The notes under the pieces are model-generated. The model was not told where the DNA came from, searched no databases, and saw nothing but the letters and a program-made list of their open reading frames with translations. The translations under genes and the position numbers were made by a program. DNA of 64,000 nt, taken from the NCBI GenBank assembly GCA_037501455.1, contig CM074860.1, positions 23,767,001 to 23,831,000 of the forward strand, in the 5' to 3' direction. Below, in pieces: positions 43,886-55,969 of the stretch; within the stretch, counting starts at the first letter, position 1; each line of letters begins with the position of its first letter. This DNA comes from Lantana camara (lineage: Eukaryota > Streptophyta > Magnoliopsida > Lamiales > Verbenaceae).

Positions 43886-46800
43886 CAGATAAGGGTGCTT
43901 AATTATTAAGATGCAGCTACTTCCAGTTGCATATGATCTCGATAGCAGAAGCCTAATGTGTGGAATGCCCTTCCAACTTTCTCCCAATGCAGGTTTGGGC
44001 GTACCAGCCTCTCCAGCCACCATATGGTTGGTGACCTGAAACACAAGGCATTATATGATAGAGCAAAGTATAAGGAGCTCAAGAATTTCAAATCTATGCA
44101 ACAAAAGATAATATTAAGAACATCCATACAAGTTTAATGGATTTGAAGTCCTTAGCTACAAATCCATATCAAACACAATGTAAGATTCGATTGGAGCAAA
44201 TCTACAGCAGAAATTTGAGAAAGAGCACAGAAGATATAAAACAACAGCAACAAATGCTCATTTAAAGCAGTATGAATTTCAAATAGATAACGAAGAAGAA
44301 ACTATAAAATATCACTGCCCCTGGAGAATCAAAATTGTAAATTTTAAAACACTGTAGACATAGGGTAAAAGACGTATATTCACTTTTTGTACTTCTTTGT
44401 ATTTGCAAGACTCAACCCAAATATATAATGAGATAAGAGAAATCCTGAAAGATCATACCATAACACATAACCTGCAGCACATAAATCCTCACATGTTTCA
44501 TATCCTCACATGTTTCATAGAGATAGCTTTAGGCTATTCAAGTTAAAATCTGATAGAAAACTGTCTGGAATTAAAGTGATGATAGAGCATGACCTGACTT
44601 CTACAATAGTATTTCAATCTTCTTTTGATTTGGGCCTATAAAACATAGTCAGTAAACCTGGCACAGACAAGTGAGTTGGATGAAAACACAAGTAATGTGA
44701 TAACTAGGAACCTTGTATTTAGTATTGGATGTTTATTCCTGGAGAATTATTAGACACTCGAATTTTCCAATCAGCATTTCTTATTCATACAACTTGGTAT
44801 CTTGCCCTATTTTCTGATGAATATTCTTCTATAATGTGTTTTCTATCAAAACTGACACTAAACTTCGTATACCACTCTTCCTCAAAATCTAAATGGAAAC
44901 AAAAGTTAACTTGGTTTGACAGATAAACAAACTTATCCTCTCATGCAAAGTAGCTTTTCAGAATTGTGATTGAGAAATATAAATTTCCAAGAAAAATTGA
45001 ATGAAAGGATAGAGAAATAAGTTTAATTAAATACTTTGAATAGTTCTTCATCTGCAATGATTTCCATCCCAACTATTTGATTGTTGTTAACCGGGGCATT
45101 CAAACAAGAGATTTTACACCACATCCTACGAGGATTAATTTTTTGTGTTGGGTTTATAATCATGATATGGTAAATTAAATCATTACTCTTCCACTTCAGC
45201 TCCTCGAATACTTCAATTAATGAATCTTGAGTACCATTTTAAAAATAAGGAACTGCCAACGGTAAAGAAAAAAAGAAGTAAGATGCTGCAAGGCAGAAAA
45301 ATAAGAGCATCAGGAAGAAGTTACCAAAACAGAAAGATTATGCTCATGTGCAAGTTCCTTCAACAAGAATCCAGCAGTAGCCATTAGCGCATGTCCTTTA
45401 CATATTAATAAGCCCATCAAAGCAAAAGGTATTAAGAACCAAACTTCCAAAAAAGTGAGCAGCATAATGGAAAGCAGCTTCTGACCAATAGTCTGAACTG
45501 TAAGAACCATCTCGCTTTATTGATGTAAGTCTTAATTCAAACATCGTTAACATACTCTGTATAGATTAGTTTATCGAAATGATTAAGTTATTGATAAAGC
45601 AGTTGAAGCAATTTAAGCTCTGAGCCTTTTATAATTCTACTAAATAGTTTTTAGGAGTTGTGGAATTGTTGATAATAATCTTGAGAAAGTCGTACTCGAC
45701 CTAAAAACCAACAAGGAAGATGGTGTACCTTGATTAACTAAAATAAGCATATAAAGGATTTATGATACCAATATTCTTAGTTCATCCTGAGATGTCAACT
45801 CTTGGAGTTTTTAAATACAATTTTGTGACAATAGTTCTCAGTTATGGAGTTCTTAAATTATTGAGTTAATGTTCAACCAGAAGGTATATTGTCTTTAGAA
45901 AATGAATACCATGCGCACCACCACCTCCAAGAACTGGAGCTATAAGTGACGAAAGTGAGTCGACGATAAGCATTCTGAACTGGCAACCAACCTGCAAACA
46001 ATTTCTTCTGATGGTACGCAACAGGAGATATAAATCAAAGGATAAAAGTTAACTAAACAAACTGCAAAGCATAATATAGTGCAGAGTACCTGGGATTTCA
46101 ATTTATTCCTTAACTGATGGAGCATATCCAGGAGAGAAAAGATGTCGAATATAGAATGACACACTATGCTGCTCATTACACTTTGTAATGTTCTGTTTAA
46201 CTGTAGGGGGAAAAAGGGGGATATATGCATATAAAAATGTTGAATACAGAAAGGGATTATGCAGACTTGTTAATTGAAGTCAGGAAAACCATACTGAATG
46301 CGACAGACTGTTTTTCTGAGCCAATATATAGATAGTGTCTGGATATGATCATAAAAGCAGCCATTCACTGCTGTCCGTAGCTTATATGGTTTCATTTACA
46401 TTATCCAATTTCCATTCCAACAAAAGAGTTTATAAGAGGTTAACTTCAAAAGATTTAGACAAATATAGTGAGGCACGCTTCCAAGAATGACTCAACCGGA
46501 GATTCCTCCTTTCCTTTCTTAGCGCTCACTAAGTGTTTGAAAAGCTTTTTACTAAAAGATCTTATAAGATGTTAAAATAAGATCGTAGGAGCTCAATAAG
46601 ATCCTTTGAATTAATCTGGGGGAATGCCATCATATTTCAACATCTGAACACAGACCATATTAATTACACAATTGTCATTACTAACATTTTATAAGCTCAT
46701 GATATTACTTCTATCCAAACATTTCAAGAGCTTAATTTTTAAATAATATCCAATATCTTTTAAGCTCCAAAACATCTTATAAGATGTGAGAGCTTAATAT

Positions 46801-48237
46801 CTCCTTAAAATAAGCTTAGCCAAACACCACTGAAATGCATAAAATTAAAGAACTGACTGAAAGGGTTCAAGGCATTGGAATATAAAAGTTCTATTCATTT
46901 ACCTCAGTGTTAGCAGGATCTGATGACTGACTCAGAAACTGTGCAGTTCGTCTTGGTGAAAAGGAATTGCCTGAGTCAAAGTACATCACTGTGCCTGAAT
47001 ACTTTCTGGCCACATTTGATGCAACTTTCAGGCAAACCTACACAGCAATTATTTTCCAGGATGAGAAAAACTTACTGGAGCCAAAACAACAAATTTTGCT
47101 TAATCAATATCCCATTCCAAATTAATCGAAAGGAAAATGTGCTGACTCTCCTCAATCTCCAATTGGATATTATTCAATCATGCAAAAGACTCATACTTGA
47201 GTTTTACCAGAGGATGACGGCCCAACTAGTTCTGTTACATGCCCCTCACGTAGGCCTCCTTGCAGAACAACATCAATCCTAGTTCAAAGATAGTTAGTAC
47301 CCCTCTAGTTATACGCACAATGTACACCATTTTACATGTAGTAGCACCAAGGCTACCTTTCACATTCAATTATCTTTATAAGAAAAGAAGGTAAACAAAA
47401 AGAAAAAGAAAGAGAGAAATGGTACATATCACATCCTGTTGATAGAGTGCACTTGTTCAGTCGAGCATCTTCTAATAAATCCAAACCATTTGACCACAAG
47501 CGATGCTGACTCTCTATTATAGAGAGCACTTGTGAAATTCCCTAACTTCCCACAAACAAAAGATGAGAGTTAGTCCTATTGGCAGTATAACTTTTTGCCT
47601 AGAATTCCAACACCTTCATACAACTGAAATAACAGCTAATAACCTGTTTCAACTTGTCTGGTGCATAACCTTGCTCCGTGGACGCCTTTAATGCATGAAG
47701 ATCATATAAAAGGAAGTCTTCAACTGAAAAGATAGTAACCTCCGATTTAATTTCAAAAAGTAAAAATGAGGCATCAATGTAACCCAATCTTTTATCCATG
47801 AAATGCTTCAAATGTGACTGAGAGCCTTAAACAAGTGAATTCTCATATGTCCAAGTAGCAAACATCTCTTGGTTGAAAAGGGTTCAGCAAAACCGGCTCA
47901 AAACTCCCAAAACAACGGCTAAACATGCATGCAGTGAGTCGTATGTTTTCTCTTTTTATTTTATTTCCCCCCTTTCTACTAAACACAACAGCAGAATTGC
48001 AACCAAATTGTAGGACTTCAGAAATTAGTTTTTCTAAACCCAATTTCAAATTTTTACACAGTATAAATTGAAAAATTCACCAATACAATCATCTAGTAAC
48101 TCGCTGTTGAGCAAATCAAGAAGAAATATCAGGAAAGAATATCACCGACCTGTCAAAATACCGTGAGAAGCACAAAACATTCGGAAATCGGAATCTATAA
48201 CCGGATAATCCCGCTCCAGAGATTCTAAAGGTGCCAT
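43886..48237 (-). CDS. RAD51D: RAD51D-type recombinase paralog (DNA repair), nine exons traced
   Basis: RAD51D is a RecA-fold ATPase that acts with other RAD51 paralogs in nuclear homologous recombination; in plants it also affects immunity-related gene expression. Exons (all GT-AG, phases consistent): 48150-48237, 47644-47723, 47426-47541, 47197-47278, 46903-47037, 46090-46200, 45910-45991, 45325-45395, 43886-44035. The start [15 protein letters not shown] is followed by [13 protein letters not shown], Walker [10 protein letters not shown] (exon 4), [14 protein letters not shown], Walker [15 protein letters not shown] (exon 7), [18 protein letters not shown] and [16 protein letters not shown] (exon 9). 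That makes 305 residues to the end of exon 9, close to the family's roughly 320. The exact C-terminus is unresolved. No disabling mutation seen. A MITE and a 12.5 kb retrotransposon lie immediately upstream. Confidence 0.94.
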
Positions 48238-48339
48238 CTCCCTTTCTCTGTTATTTGGTATTCGATTACACGTTTATACTTGAAAAGAAAATGTTTGAAG
48301 GTGAAATGAATTTTGGAGGATAGTTTTGACCATATCCCG
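48238..48339 (-). promoter_or_regulatory. Residual RAD51D 5' untranslated and proximal promoter sequence
   Basis: Only about 100 bp separate the RAD51D ATG from the left arm of a foldback MITE. GGGAG precedes the ATG. No clear TATA box is visible in this short stretch, so transcription may start in the MITE or LTR; this is inference. Confidence 0.5.
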
Positions 48340-48445
48340 GGAAATGCAAAAAAAAACAAAAACCTTTCCTATAAAAATTAATATAGAAAATCCTATATTT
48401 TTAAAATATATACATATCGGACCTGAAAATTTTTGATATTGGTAG
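48340..48445. mobile_element. Left arm of a foldback MITE, cut by the Tat element
   Basis: Its reverse complement matches the segment after 61260, for example TTTTTAAAATATATACATATCGG here against the inverted TTTTTAAAATATTTGCATGCCGA. The match continues across the retrotransposon: GGTAG at 48441 is followed by AATATTAATTTT at 60976, as the other arm predicts. Confidence 0.82.
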
Positions 48446-49256
48446 TGATGGGGTTAAAACACGTTTGTCCTCATCTTAGCATGTGGCACCTTAGGATGAT
48501 GGCACGTGCTTCTCTAAGATTGCATCAGACATATACGAGCGCTGGCATCCCGCAAGAGCACGCGTCAACTCTGCTATGGATATACGCGCATCAGCATTAT
48601 CGCTCTTATCGCTCTTATCGCTCTTCCACAAACGTTGTTGGTACTGCATGACTAGTATCTCAATCAGTCTAAGCGAGCCTTCTTCGAGCGCTGCATTCCC
48701 TCGGAGAAGCTCTAGCCCTCTTCCCCTAGCGGATATCTTGGCCTCCAAGGCTTCTGGTTGTCACGAGCGTGCTCTTAAGCCCTCGTTACCAACCCCCCAA
48801 ACGGCTCTCTGACACATCGTACATGCCCGCGCACCTACCACTGTTGCCAACACTAACTCTCAACAGCTTTTGCAGAAGATTCCTCCTAGGTTTCTCTCTC
48901 ACAGCGCCACGTGTTAGGGCAACATTCGGCCAGGACCACATGAGGCAAATGACCAAAGGGTCCTTGACCAACCCTCAACTATAAATAAACAGAGTCATCT
49001 CCTTCACTGTAAGTAACCTTCATTACTGTAATTCCCACTTAGCTTACATTTCCTCTTTCAGATCATCATCTGACTTGAGCGTCGGAGAGCCAAACTAGGT
49101 ATCACCCCCGGTCCCCCCAGCTTGGCCTTCTGACATTTCAGTGTGTTTGTCCTAGCAGGTAGAGCCCCATTCTCTCCGGCGAAATTCCGGCGGCTTCCCC
49201 ACTCGAAACAAATTATAAAGTGATCGGATTCTGATCCCCCCATTCGGAACCCATCA
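48446..49256 (+). repeat. Tat element 5' LTR
   Basis: TGATGGGG to CCCATCA. It has three TCGCTCTTA units near 48600, where the 3' LTR has two. The TATA box CTATAAATA at 48979-48987 implies RNA start near 49010. Confidence 0.95.
48979..48987 (+). promoter_or_regulatory. LTR TATA box
   Basis: CTATAAATA in the phrase CCTCAACTATAAATAAAC. The same phrase occurs at 60694-60702 in the 3' LTR and in the related LTR near 18903. Confidence 0.82.
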
Positions 49257-49260
49257 TTTT

Positions 49261-49277
49261 TTGCGCCGTCTGTGGGA
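49261..49277 (+). promoter_or_regulatory. Putative primer-binding site of the Tat element
   Basis: TTGCGCCGTCTGTGGGA starts 5 nt after the LTR, at the place and with the wording typical of Tat/Athila-type elements. The tRNA is not assigned. Confidence 0.7.
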
Positions 49278-49344
49278 AACCAGCTTCCAGCCTCTTTCTT
49301 CTCTTCTGCTAGTTGAAAAGCAAACACCTAAAATCTTTACAGCT

Positions 49345-51551
49345 ATGGTCGCTACGAGATCCGACGCCGTGGGAGGAGGAGATAACACCCCCCATGACGT
49401 CAATACCCTTATTCCCCCCGTCTCTGTGGGCGGGGGCCCACCTCCTATCGTCGCTGAGGGTGGGGTACCCCCCACAGGAGCGACAACGCAGGCAGGATCT
49501 TCGGTTCCCCCACCCGCACCGCCGGCACCACCAGCTTCCGGCGCCGCCGGAGGAATTCCTCCCTCTGCTCTTCCGTAGCTTCCCCAAACTCAATGGGTAC
49601 ATGCCCATGCAAACCCAGGGGGTCAGAGTCACATGATGCCCCCGCCGGGGTACACGCTTACTCCCACTGTTATGGTGCCGCCGGTCCAACCATACCTTGC
49701 CGGCCAAATCCAGCTCCCTGTAGTGATCCCCAGGGAGGTTGAAGGAGTAGAGTTACCTCCATTAACTACTCAGCAATTGAGGGCTATTTATGCCCAGTGT
49801 GAGGTTCAGGCGGCCCAGGGGGCATGGGAAAGATTCCATTCCATGTACTTTCCCTCTGGGCAGGCCACTCAAACCGCCGCCCACAATTCCATTCCATGTA
49901 TTTTCCCTCTGGGCAGGCCACTCAAACCGCCGCCCCTGTGGGCGGATTGCAAACTTTCCCTATTAGGGAAACTCAGGCCGTCTTAAGGGTGCCGCCACCA
50001 CCACCACCAGTTATTGAGACACCCCGCCAGGGTGAGAACGAGCGTCCCCCTGTAGACAGAAACCGGGAACCCATTGAGAGGGTCAACGAGAATGAAGGGG
50101 ACTCCCACGTTTCCAGGAGGGCTTCCCGTGCCGCCAGACAAGAAGACAGGGAAGGGGATACGAATCCTAACATCCTCGCGGCTGTGCAAGACCAGCTGCA
50201 GGGTTTGAAGGACATGGTCGGACAGCTCTCTCGAGCACGGTCTCAGATCTCCCACAGTAGGGATGAACGAGCCGATGACAGAGACGCTCGTCACAAGGAC
50301 CGACAGCCACCGATCCCTCGTCGAAAGGAACAGGAGGAGAACTTCTGCACTTACGATTACCATCCATTAGCGAGGGGCTCCCCCCTCGTGGAAGAAGTTT
50401 TGATAGCCCAAGTAGGAATGGCCAAAATCCCCACTTCCATCAACCGCTACGACGGTACAACCGATCCGGCTGAACATTTGAATCATTTTTTACATCTGAT
50501 GCACCTCTACGAGCATTCCAGCAACTATTGGGCCAAGGTTTTTGTCACTTCCTTGGTAGGAATGGCACAGGAGTGGTACAAGTGACTGCCCCCACGATCG
50601 ATACACTCCTACAAAGAGTTAGCCGACGCTTTCCTCAACCACTTCAATTCTCTGAAGGCCCCCGTCACTGCGCCCACTGCCCTTTACAACGTGGTGCAGG
50701 GCAAAAATGAGTCCCTTCGCTCGTTCTTCGCCCGCTTCAACAAAGAGATTCTGCAAGTGGAAAGGCCGTCCATGGATTTCTTGATCCCGGTGCTCTTTCA
50801 GGCTGTGGATCACAAGCAATATGTGAGCAAAAAGTTTGCTGATGCTATCGTGGAGAGAAGGCCAGGAACGCTCATGGCCTTGAGAGAAGTTTCCGAGCTG
50901 TTTTTCGTGCTCGAAGACATGTATGGGACGAATGGGCCCAGGCATCACAGCCCAGCAAGAAACGAGCGCCACCCGGAATGAGGGTGCAAAATCACTGTTA
51001 AGAAGGAGCACCATCAGGAGCACAAAAGGTCGCCATTGCCCCCTCGACGCTTCGAGCGTATCCCACTCACCCGACCGAACTCAGAGGTTTATAACCTCTC
51101 TGACAAGAAACTCTTTAAGAGACCCATCAAGATGAGAGAGACTGAGTCACTGAAACGCTCGAACAAGTACTGTGCCTTCCACAAGCAGAAGGGGCACGAC
51201 ACGGATGAATGTCGCCAACTGGAAGCTGAGATTCAAAGGCTCGTTGCAGGGGGTCATTTGAAGGAATTTGTGAAAATTCTGGAGCGCTTTGATGAGCGCT
51301 GTCGGGATTGTTCTAGAGAAAGAAGAAGGAGCCCATCCCGGTTAAGGAGTCCACGAGGAAGAGGCCCCACTGAGACCAGCAGCTATCGGGGCAACAAGGG
51401 AAAGGCCCCTGAGCAGGAAAATACGCCTTTTGCGGTCATTAACATGATAGCGGGAGGCTCTTCAGGGGGAGATTCCAATGCCGCTCGGCGGAGGTATGTC
51501 CGGAGTTACGACCAGTGCCCATCCGTGCCCCAGTCCGTTTATGCTATATAG
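49345..51551 (+). pseudogene. gag: Tat element Gag
   Basis: Starts at ATG 49345 (MVATRSDAVGGG). A Gly/Pro-rich N-terminus is followed by TAG at 49576. TTQQLRAIYAQCEVQAAQGAWERF then leads into a 53-bp tandem duplication (49833-49938) that shifts the frame. The capsid domain starts near TSINRYDGTTDPAEHLNHFLHLM, is interrupted by TGA at 50583, and continues with YKELADAFLNHFNS and LRSFFARFNKEILQV. A further TGA lies at 50979. A zinc-knuckle-like CAFHKQKGHDTDEC is at about 51165-51215, before an Arg/Ser-rich tail. TAG at 51549 separates it from protease. Confidence 0.92.
49833..49938 (+). repeat. 53-bp tandem duplication in gag
   Basis: ATTCCATTCCATGTA(C/T)TTTCC through ACCGCCGCCC occurs twice in direct succession (offset 53 bp, two or three differences). 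Since 53 is not a multiple of three, the second copy shifts the reading frame. Confidence 0.93.
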
Positions 51552-52568
51552 AAGGCCAAGGATCAGCGCTCCCGAGAAAATGATGTAATAGGCTTTGATG
51601 ATAGGGATTTAGGACACATTGTAACACCCCATGGGGAAGGTGAAACTTCTGACTGCCCCATGGTGGTTAGTGTTGATGTCCACAACCACGTTGTAAAAAG
51701 GGTGTTGGTGGATAGTGAAAGCTCTGTTAATGTTTTGCCTTACTCCACATTTTTTAAGATGAATGCTGACCTCCCACTCGAGCCTCTCAAAACGGCTCTC
51801 ATTGGCTTTGGGGGATCAGAAGTTGTCCCACGAGGGCAAATACGTTTGGCCACTTCATTTGGCCGAGCCCCCCAGCATAGGACGCTCACAGTCACATATG
51901 CCGTGGTAGAGATTGACATTCCCTATAACATCATAATTGGGCGCCCAGTCCTCGTTGATTTCAAAGCCATTATCTCCACCTATCACCAGAAGATTAAGTT
52001 CCCCACCCTCGAGGGCGTTGGAGAAGTACTGTGCAATGTGCGAGAGGCTTGGGAATGTTACATGTTATCCCTCAGAAAGCCTAAGGCGGAGAAAACCTTC
52101 CAAATCGGATCTACCAAAAATTATGTTGACTTTCCCAACCTGGACGAGGATGGCCCAATACGCAAGAGGGCCAAGTTATACAAGAAGAAGAACAAGAAGA
52201 GGAAGGATGCTAGCACCCAGAATCCCCTCGAAAGTACCCCGCCAGGGACGGTCGAAGAATCATCCTCAGAAGGGGACGAGCGTGAGGAGGATGAGCCCGC
52301 TCCTAGTGAGCGCTTGGCCGGAAGGAAAAGGGCGCTCGAACTTCCTCGCCCTGAAATAAGGATTGAACCCTCGGAGAAGTTCCTTTCTATTGAGTTGGAA
52401 CCTGGAAACAAGGATAAAACTACTCGGATAGGGTCCAACCTCTCGGGGCCTTCTCAGATTATGATGATTGATTTCCTCAGAGAGAACATTGAAGTATTTG
52501 CGTGGAAAGCCTCTGACCTCACAGGGATTGACCCAAGCGTCATTGTCCACAGGCTTAACCCATCAAAC
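51552..52568 (+). pseudogene. pol: Tat element protease and linker to RT
   Basis: The protease region reads VKRVLVDSESSVNVLPYSTF; the family normally has Gly after the D-S/D-G pair, so the active site is altered to D-S-E. It continues with IPYNIIIGRPVLVDFKAIISTYH, the usual flap and helix region. A lysine/glutamate-rich linker and the RT lead-in (FLRENIEVFAWKASDLTGIDP) follow. A frameshift near 52560 separates it from the RT core. Confidence 0.9.
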
Positions 52569-52582
52569 AGAGAAAGCGAGAC

Positions 52583-53362
52583 ATGCATGGCTTTCGAAAG
52601 AAGGTCATCGAAGAGGAGGTTAATAAACTATTGGAGGCTCAATATATCGAGCCCATCTTATACCCAGAGTGGTTGTGCAATGTGGTTTTGGTGCCCAAGA
52701 GTGCGAACAAGTGGCGAATGTGCAATGATTTCACTGATCTTAATAAGGCTTGCCCTAAGGATCCCTACCCACTGCCCCGGATAGACCAATTGGTGGATTC
52801 GACCGCTGGATGTGAACTTATGAGCATGATGGACGCCTTTCAAGGATACTATAAGATCTTCATGGCTCCAGGAGACCGTCCCAAAACTTCATTTGTTGTT
52901 CATTTAGGGGTGTATTGCTTCCTAGTCATGCCTTTTAGGCTGAAGAACGCTGGAGCCACATATCAGCGACTCGTCAACAAGATGTTTGAAAGAGAAATTG
53001 GAGGGTCCATGGAAGTTTACGTAGACGATATGATTGTTAAAAGCGAGCGTCAGGACTCACATCTGGAAGATCTCAAGCGTACTTTTTCAATCCTGCGTCA
53101 GTATGGGATGAAATTGAACCTTTCAAAGTGCACCTTTGGAGTACAAGGGGGAAAGTTCTTACGATACATGGTCAGTCAGAGGGGAATTGAAGCCAATCCT
53201 GAGAAGATCAAGGCTATCTTGGAGATTCCCTCCCCTCAAAATCTCCGAGAAGTGCAAGTATTGGTAGGAAAGATCATCTACTTGAACAGATTCATTTCGC
53301 GCTCGGCGGACAGGAATCTCCCTTTCTTCAAGATTTTGAGAAATGCCCAGAACTTCACTTAG
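52583..53362 (+). pseudogene. pol: Tat element reverse transcriptase
   Basis: KVIEEEVNKLLEAQYIEPILYPEWL, CNDFTDLNKACPKDPYPLPRIDQLVD, MMDAFQGYYKI and MPFRLKNAGATYQRLVNKMF lead to the catalytic YVDDMIVKS near 53020. NLREVQVLVGKIIYLNRFISR is the connection motif. It stops at TAG 53360-53362, with the same frame continuing into RNase H. Confidence 0.93.
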
Positions 53363-53392
53363 ACGGAGGAATGTGAAAAAGCTCTACAGGAT

Positions 53393-53989
53393 TTGAAGGC
53401 TTATCTAACGAGCGCTCCGCTACTGACGAAACCTATCGAAGGCGAAAGGCTATTTATATACCTCTCTGTTTCGGCTGAGGCTACGAGCGCCGTGTTGATA
53501 GCTATACGAGAGCGGAAACACTTGCCTATTTATTACCTAAGCAAGAAGTTGCAAGGAGCTGAGAAAAAATATTTGGAAATCGAGAAATTTGCGTTTGCCC
53601 TCATCAACGCGTCAAGACGTCTGAGGCCTTACTTTCAGGCGCACTCAATAACGGTACTCACTGATCAACCTTTCAAACAAGTTTTGTCCAAACCGGACGT
53701 ATCAGGGAGACTGATAAAGTGGGCCATTGAATTGAGCCAATTTGATTTATGCTTTGAGCCCAGAACTGCCATACAAGCTCAGGTTGTAGCTGATTTGTTG
53801 GTTGAGCGCTTTGGTTTAGAGCCCGCTGTTCCTGAGAACGAAGGATTATGGGTCCTGCACACGGATGGTTCCTCAACCTCTCAAGGGGGAGGAGGGGGGG
53901 TAGCCCTCAGAGACCCCAATGGGATTGATCTGGACTTTGCGATCAGGATTTTCAGGTCACAAATAATGAGGCAGAGTATGAAGCCCTAG
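53393..53989 (+). pseudogene. pol: Tat element RNase H and start of second RNase H
   Basis: The first, standard gypsy RNase H runs through IYLSVSAEATSAVLI and PIYYLSKKLQGAEKKYLEIEKFAFALI to LTDQPFKQVLSKPDVSGRL. A second RNase H begins with LWVLHTDGSSTSQGGGGGVAL, with the catalytic Asp in HTDGSS. Two RNase H domains in tandem are the signature of the Tat lineage. A one-base shift near 53960 moves the rest into another frame. Confidence 0.92.
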
Positions 53990-53997
53990 TACAGGGA

Positions 53998-55563
53998 TTG
54001 AAAATTGCTTCTCAGAGTGGGGCTTCCAGAATTACTGCGTATGTGGATTCGCAGTTAATTGCGAGCCAAATTGAAGGAACTTATGAGGCTCGAGAAACCA
54101 CCATGGTGCAGTACTTAAGCATAGCCAGGGAGATCATTGGAAAGTTCAAAGAATTTCATTTGCTTCAAGTCCCGCGAGCTGAGAACGAACGCGCCGATGC
54201 TCTTTCAAAATTAGCTTCAGCGTTGGAAGGCACTTCAGAGCGCTCGGTGACGTTCCTCAAAACGGAAGAGCCTCTGATTAAGGAGAAAATTGCCAAAGAG
54301 GCGGTCGTTACGATCGACCCGCTTGAACCGTGTTGGATGGATGACATCATCAGGTTCCTTAGAGATGGTATTTGTCCCACTGATAAGGTAGAGGCTCGGA
54401 AAATAAGAAGCAAAGCCCCTCGATTCTCTTTGGACTCTGAGGAAAGACTGTTCAAGAAGTCATTTCAAGGGCCTCCGTTGAGGTATTTAAGGCCCTCGCA
54501 GGCGAGAGAAACGCTTGAGCTCATTCACAGTGGGAGCTGTGGGAATCACTCGGGAGGGCGTATTCTGGCTAAGAAGATTCTAAGAAGTGGGTTTTATTGG
54601 CCCACGGTTCTGCATGACGCCTTCGAGTTTTCCAGAAAGTGCCCAAAGTGTCAGTTCCATTCCAATCTCCCTCAATTGCCGGCCGCTCAAATGATCCCAA
54701 TAGATGTTTCCTGGCCCTTTGACCAGTGGGGAATAGACATTGTGGGCCCCTTGCCCATCGCTGTTGGACAAAAGAAGTTTGTCATCTTGGCTGTCGATTA
54801 TTTCACCAAGTGGGCCGAGGCCGAGGCCGTGGCAAAGATCACCTTCCGGGTTGTGAGGGACTTCATTTGGAAAAACATCATATGTAGATACGGCATTCCG
54901 AGGGTGCTTATTTCTGATAATGGATCCCAGTTCATAGCCGCTGACACACGAGAGTGGTGCTCGGAATTGGGGATTGAACAACGCTTCACCTCCGTAGGCC
55001 ATCCCCAAGCCAATGGATAAGCAGAAGTTACCAACAGAGTCATTTTGCAGCACCTGAAAACGATGTTGGAGAGTAAGAAGAGTGAATGGGCAGAAGAGTT
55101 GCAAGGGGCACTTTGGGCTTATCGCACTACACCACGAGCGGCCACTGGCGAGACACCTTTCGCACTCGTGTATGGGTCCGAAGCAATGATACCGGCTGAG
55201 GTTGCAAATGAATCCGCTCGTGTAGCTTATTTTGAGCCTCAACTTAACGAGAATAACAGAAGCCTGTAATTGGACTTATTGGAAGAAAAAAGAAACCAAG
55301 CTTCGGCCAAGATACACCAATATAAAGCAACTGTAGCTCAACAGTACAACAAGCGTGTGAGGGAAAGAACCTTCCAATTGGGAGATCTGGTCCTGAAGAA
55401 AGTCGAAGTATCCAGACATGTGGGGAAGTTGGACCCCAACTGGGAAGGTCCGTTCAAGGTAGTACAGATCAAAGTGAACAACACCTACACCCTGGAGACA
55501 CTTCAAGGTGAGCGTTTGCCTCACCCTTGGAACGCATGTAATCTCCGGCAGTTTTATGTTTAA
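53998..55563 (+). pseudogene. pol: Tat element second RNase H end and integrase
   Basis: The second RNase H finishes with VDSQLIASQIEGTYEARE and ERADALSKLAS. The integrase zinc domain follows, with HSGSCGNHSGG and CPKCQFHSN (HHCC type). The core retains Asp in QWGIDIVGPLP and Asp in LISDNGSQF. TAA at 55018 falls between ANG and AEVTNR, one codon before the catalytic Glu; another TAA lies at 55267. The C-terminus (LGDLVLKKVEVSRHVGKLDPNWEGPF, NACNLRQFYV) ends at 55561-55563. Confidence 0.93.
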
Positions 55564-55969
55564 AAACTCCTTACCAGGTGATGATGTAACTACCTCGTTA
55601 GTGGGCTCTTAGAGCCCCAAGTTACAACTAAAATGTGATACCTTCCTCTCAGTATCTTTGGATTTACACTTCTTTATTTTCCTTGATCGTATAAGATCCA
55701 CACCCCTCGTCCTCACGAGCGTAATGGGTCACTTATATTGTACATGGGTTACGCTTGCCAGCTCTCTACTCCACATGAGGTGACGCCCTCATAAGGATAG
55801 GTTGGTAACGCTCACAACCAACTTAACAAAATGGAAGAAAAATACAATGAAAATCCCAGTAGACCTCGGCTGTATATCACGACGCTTTGCGCTCGAAAAC
55901 GGGATCGTTCGCGAGTCCAAAAACGGGACCAAGGCGAGCATGTTCATCCGACGGCAACGTCACCAAGAA
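55564..55969 (+). other. Spacer between integrase and tandem repeats
   Basis: No ORF of note; contains several GAGCGT/ACGCTC-type words. Probably 3' untranslated sequence of the gag-pol RNA. Confidence 0.55.

Noticed and set aside
46923..47282. 119-residue + strand ORF
   Set aside because: Lies opposite RAD51D exons 4-5, whose splice sites and RecA motifs explain the openness.
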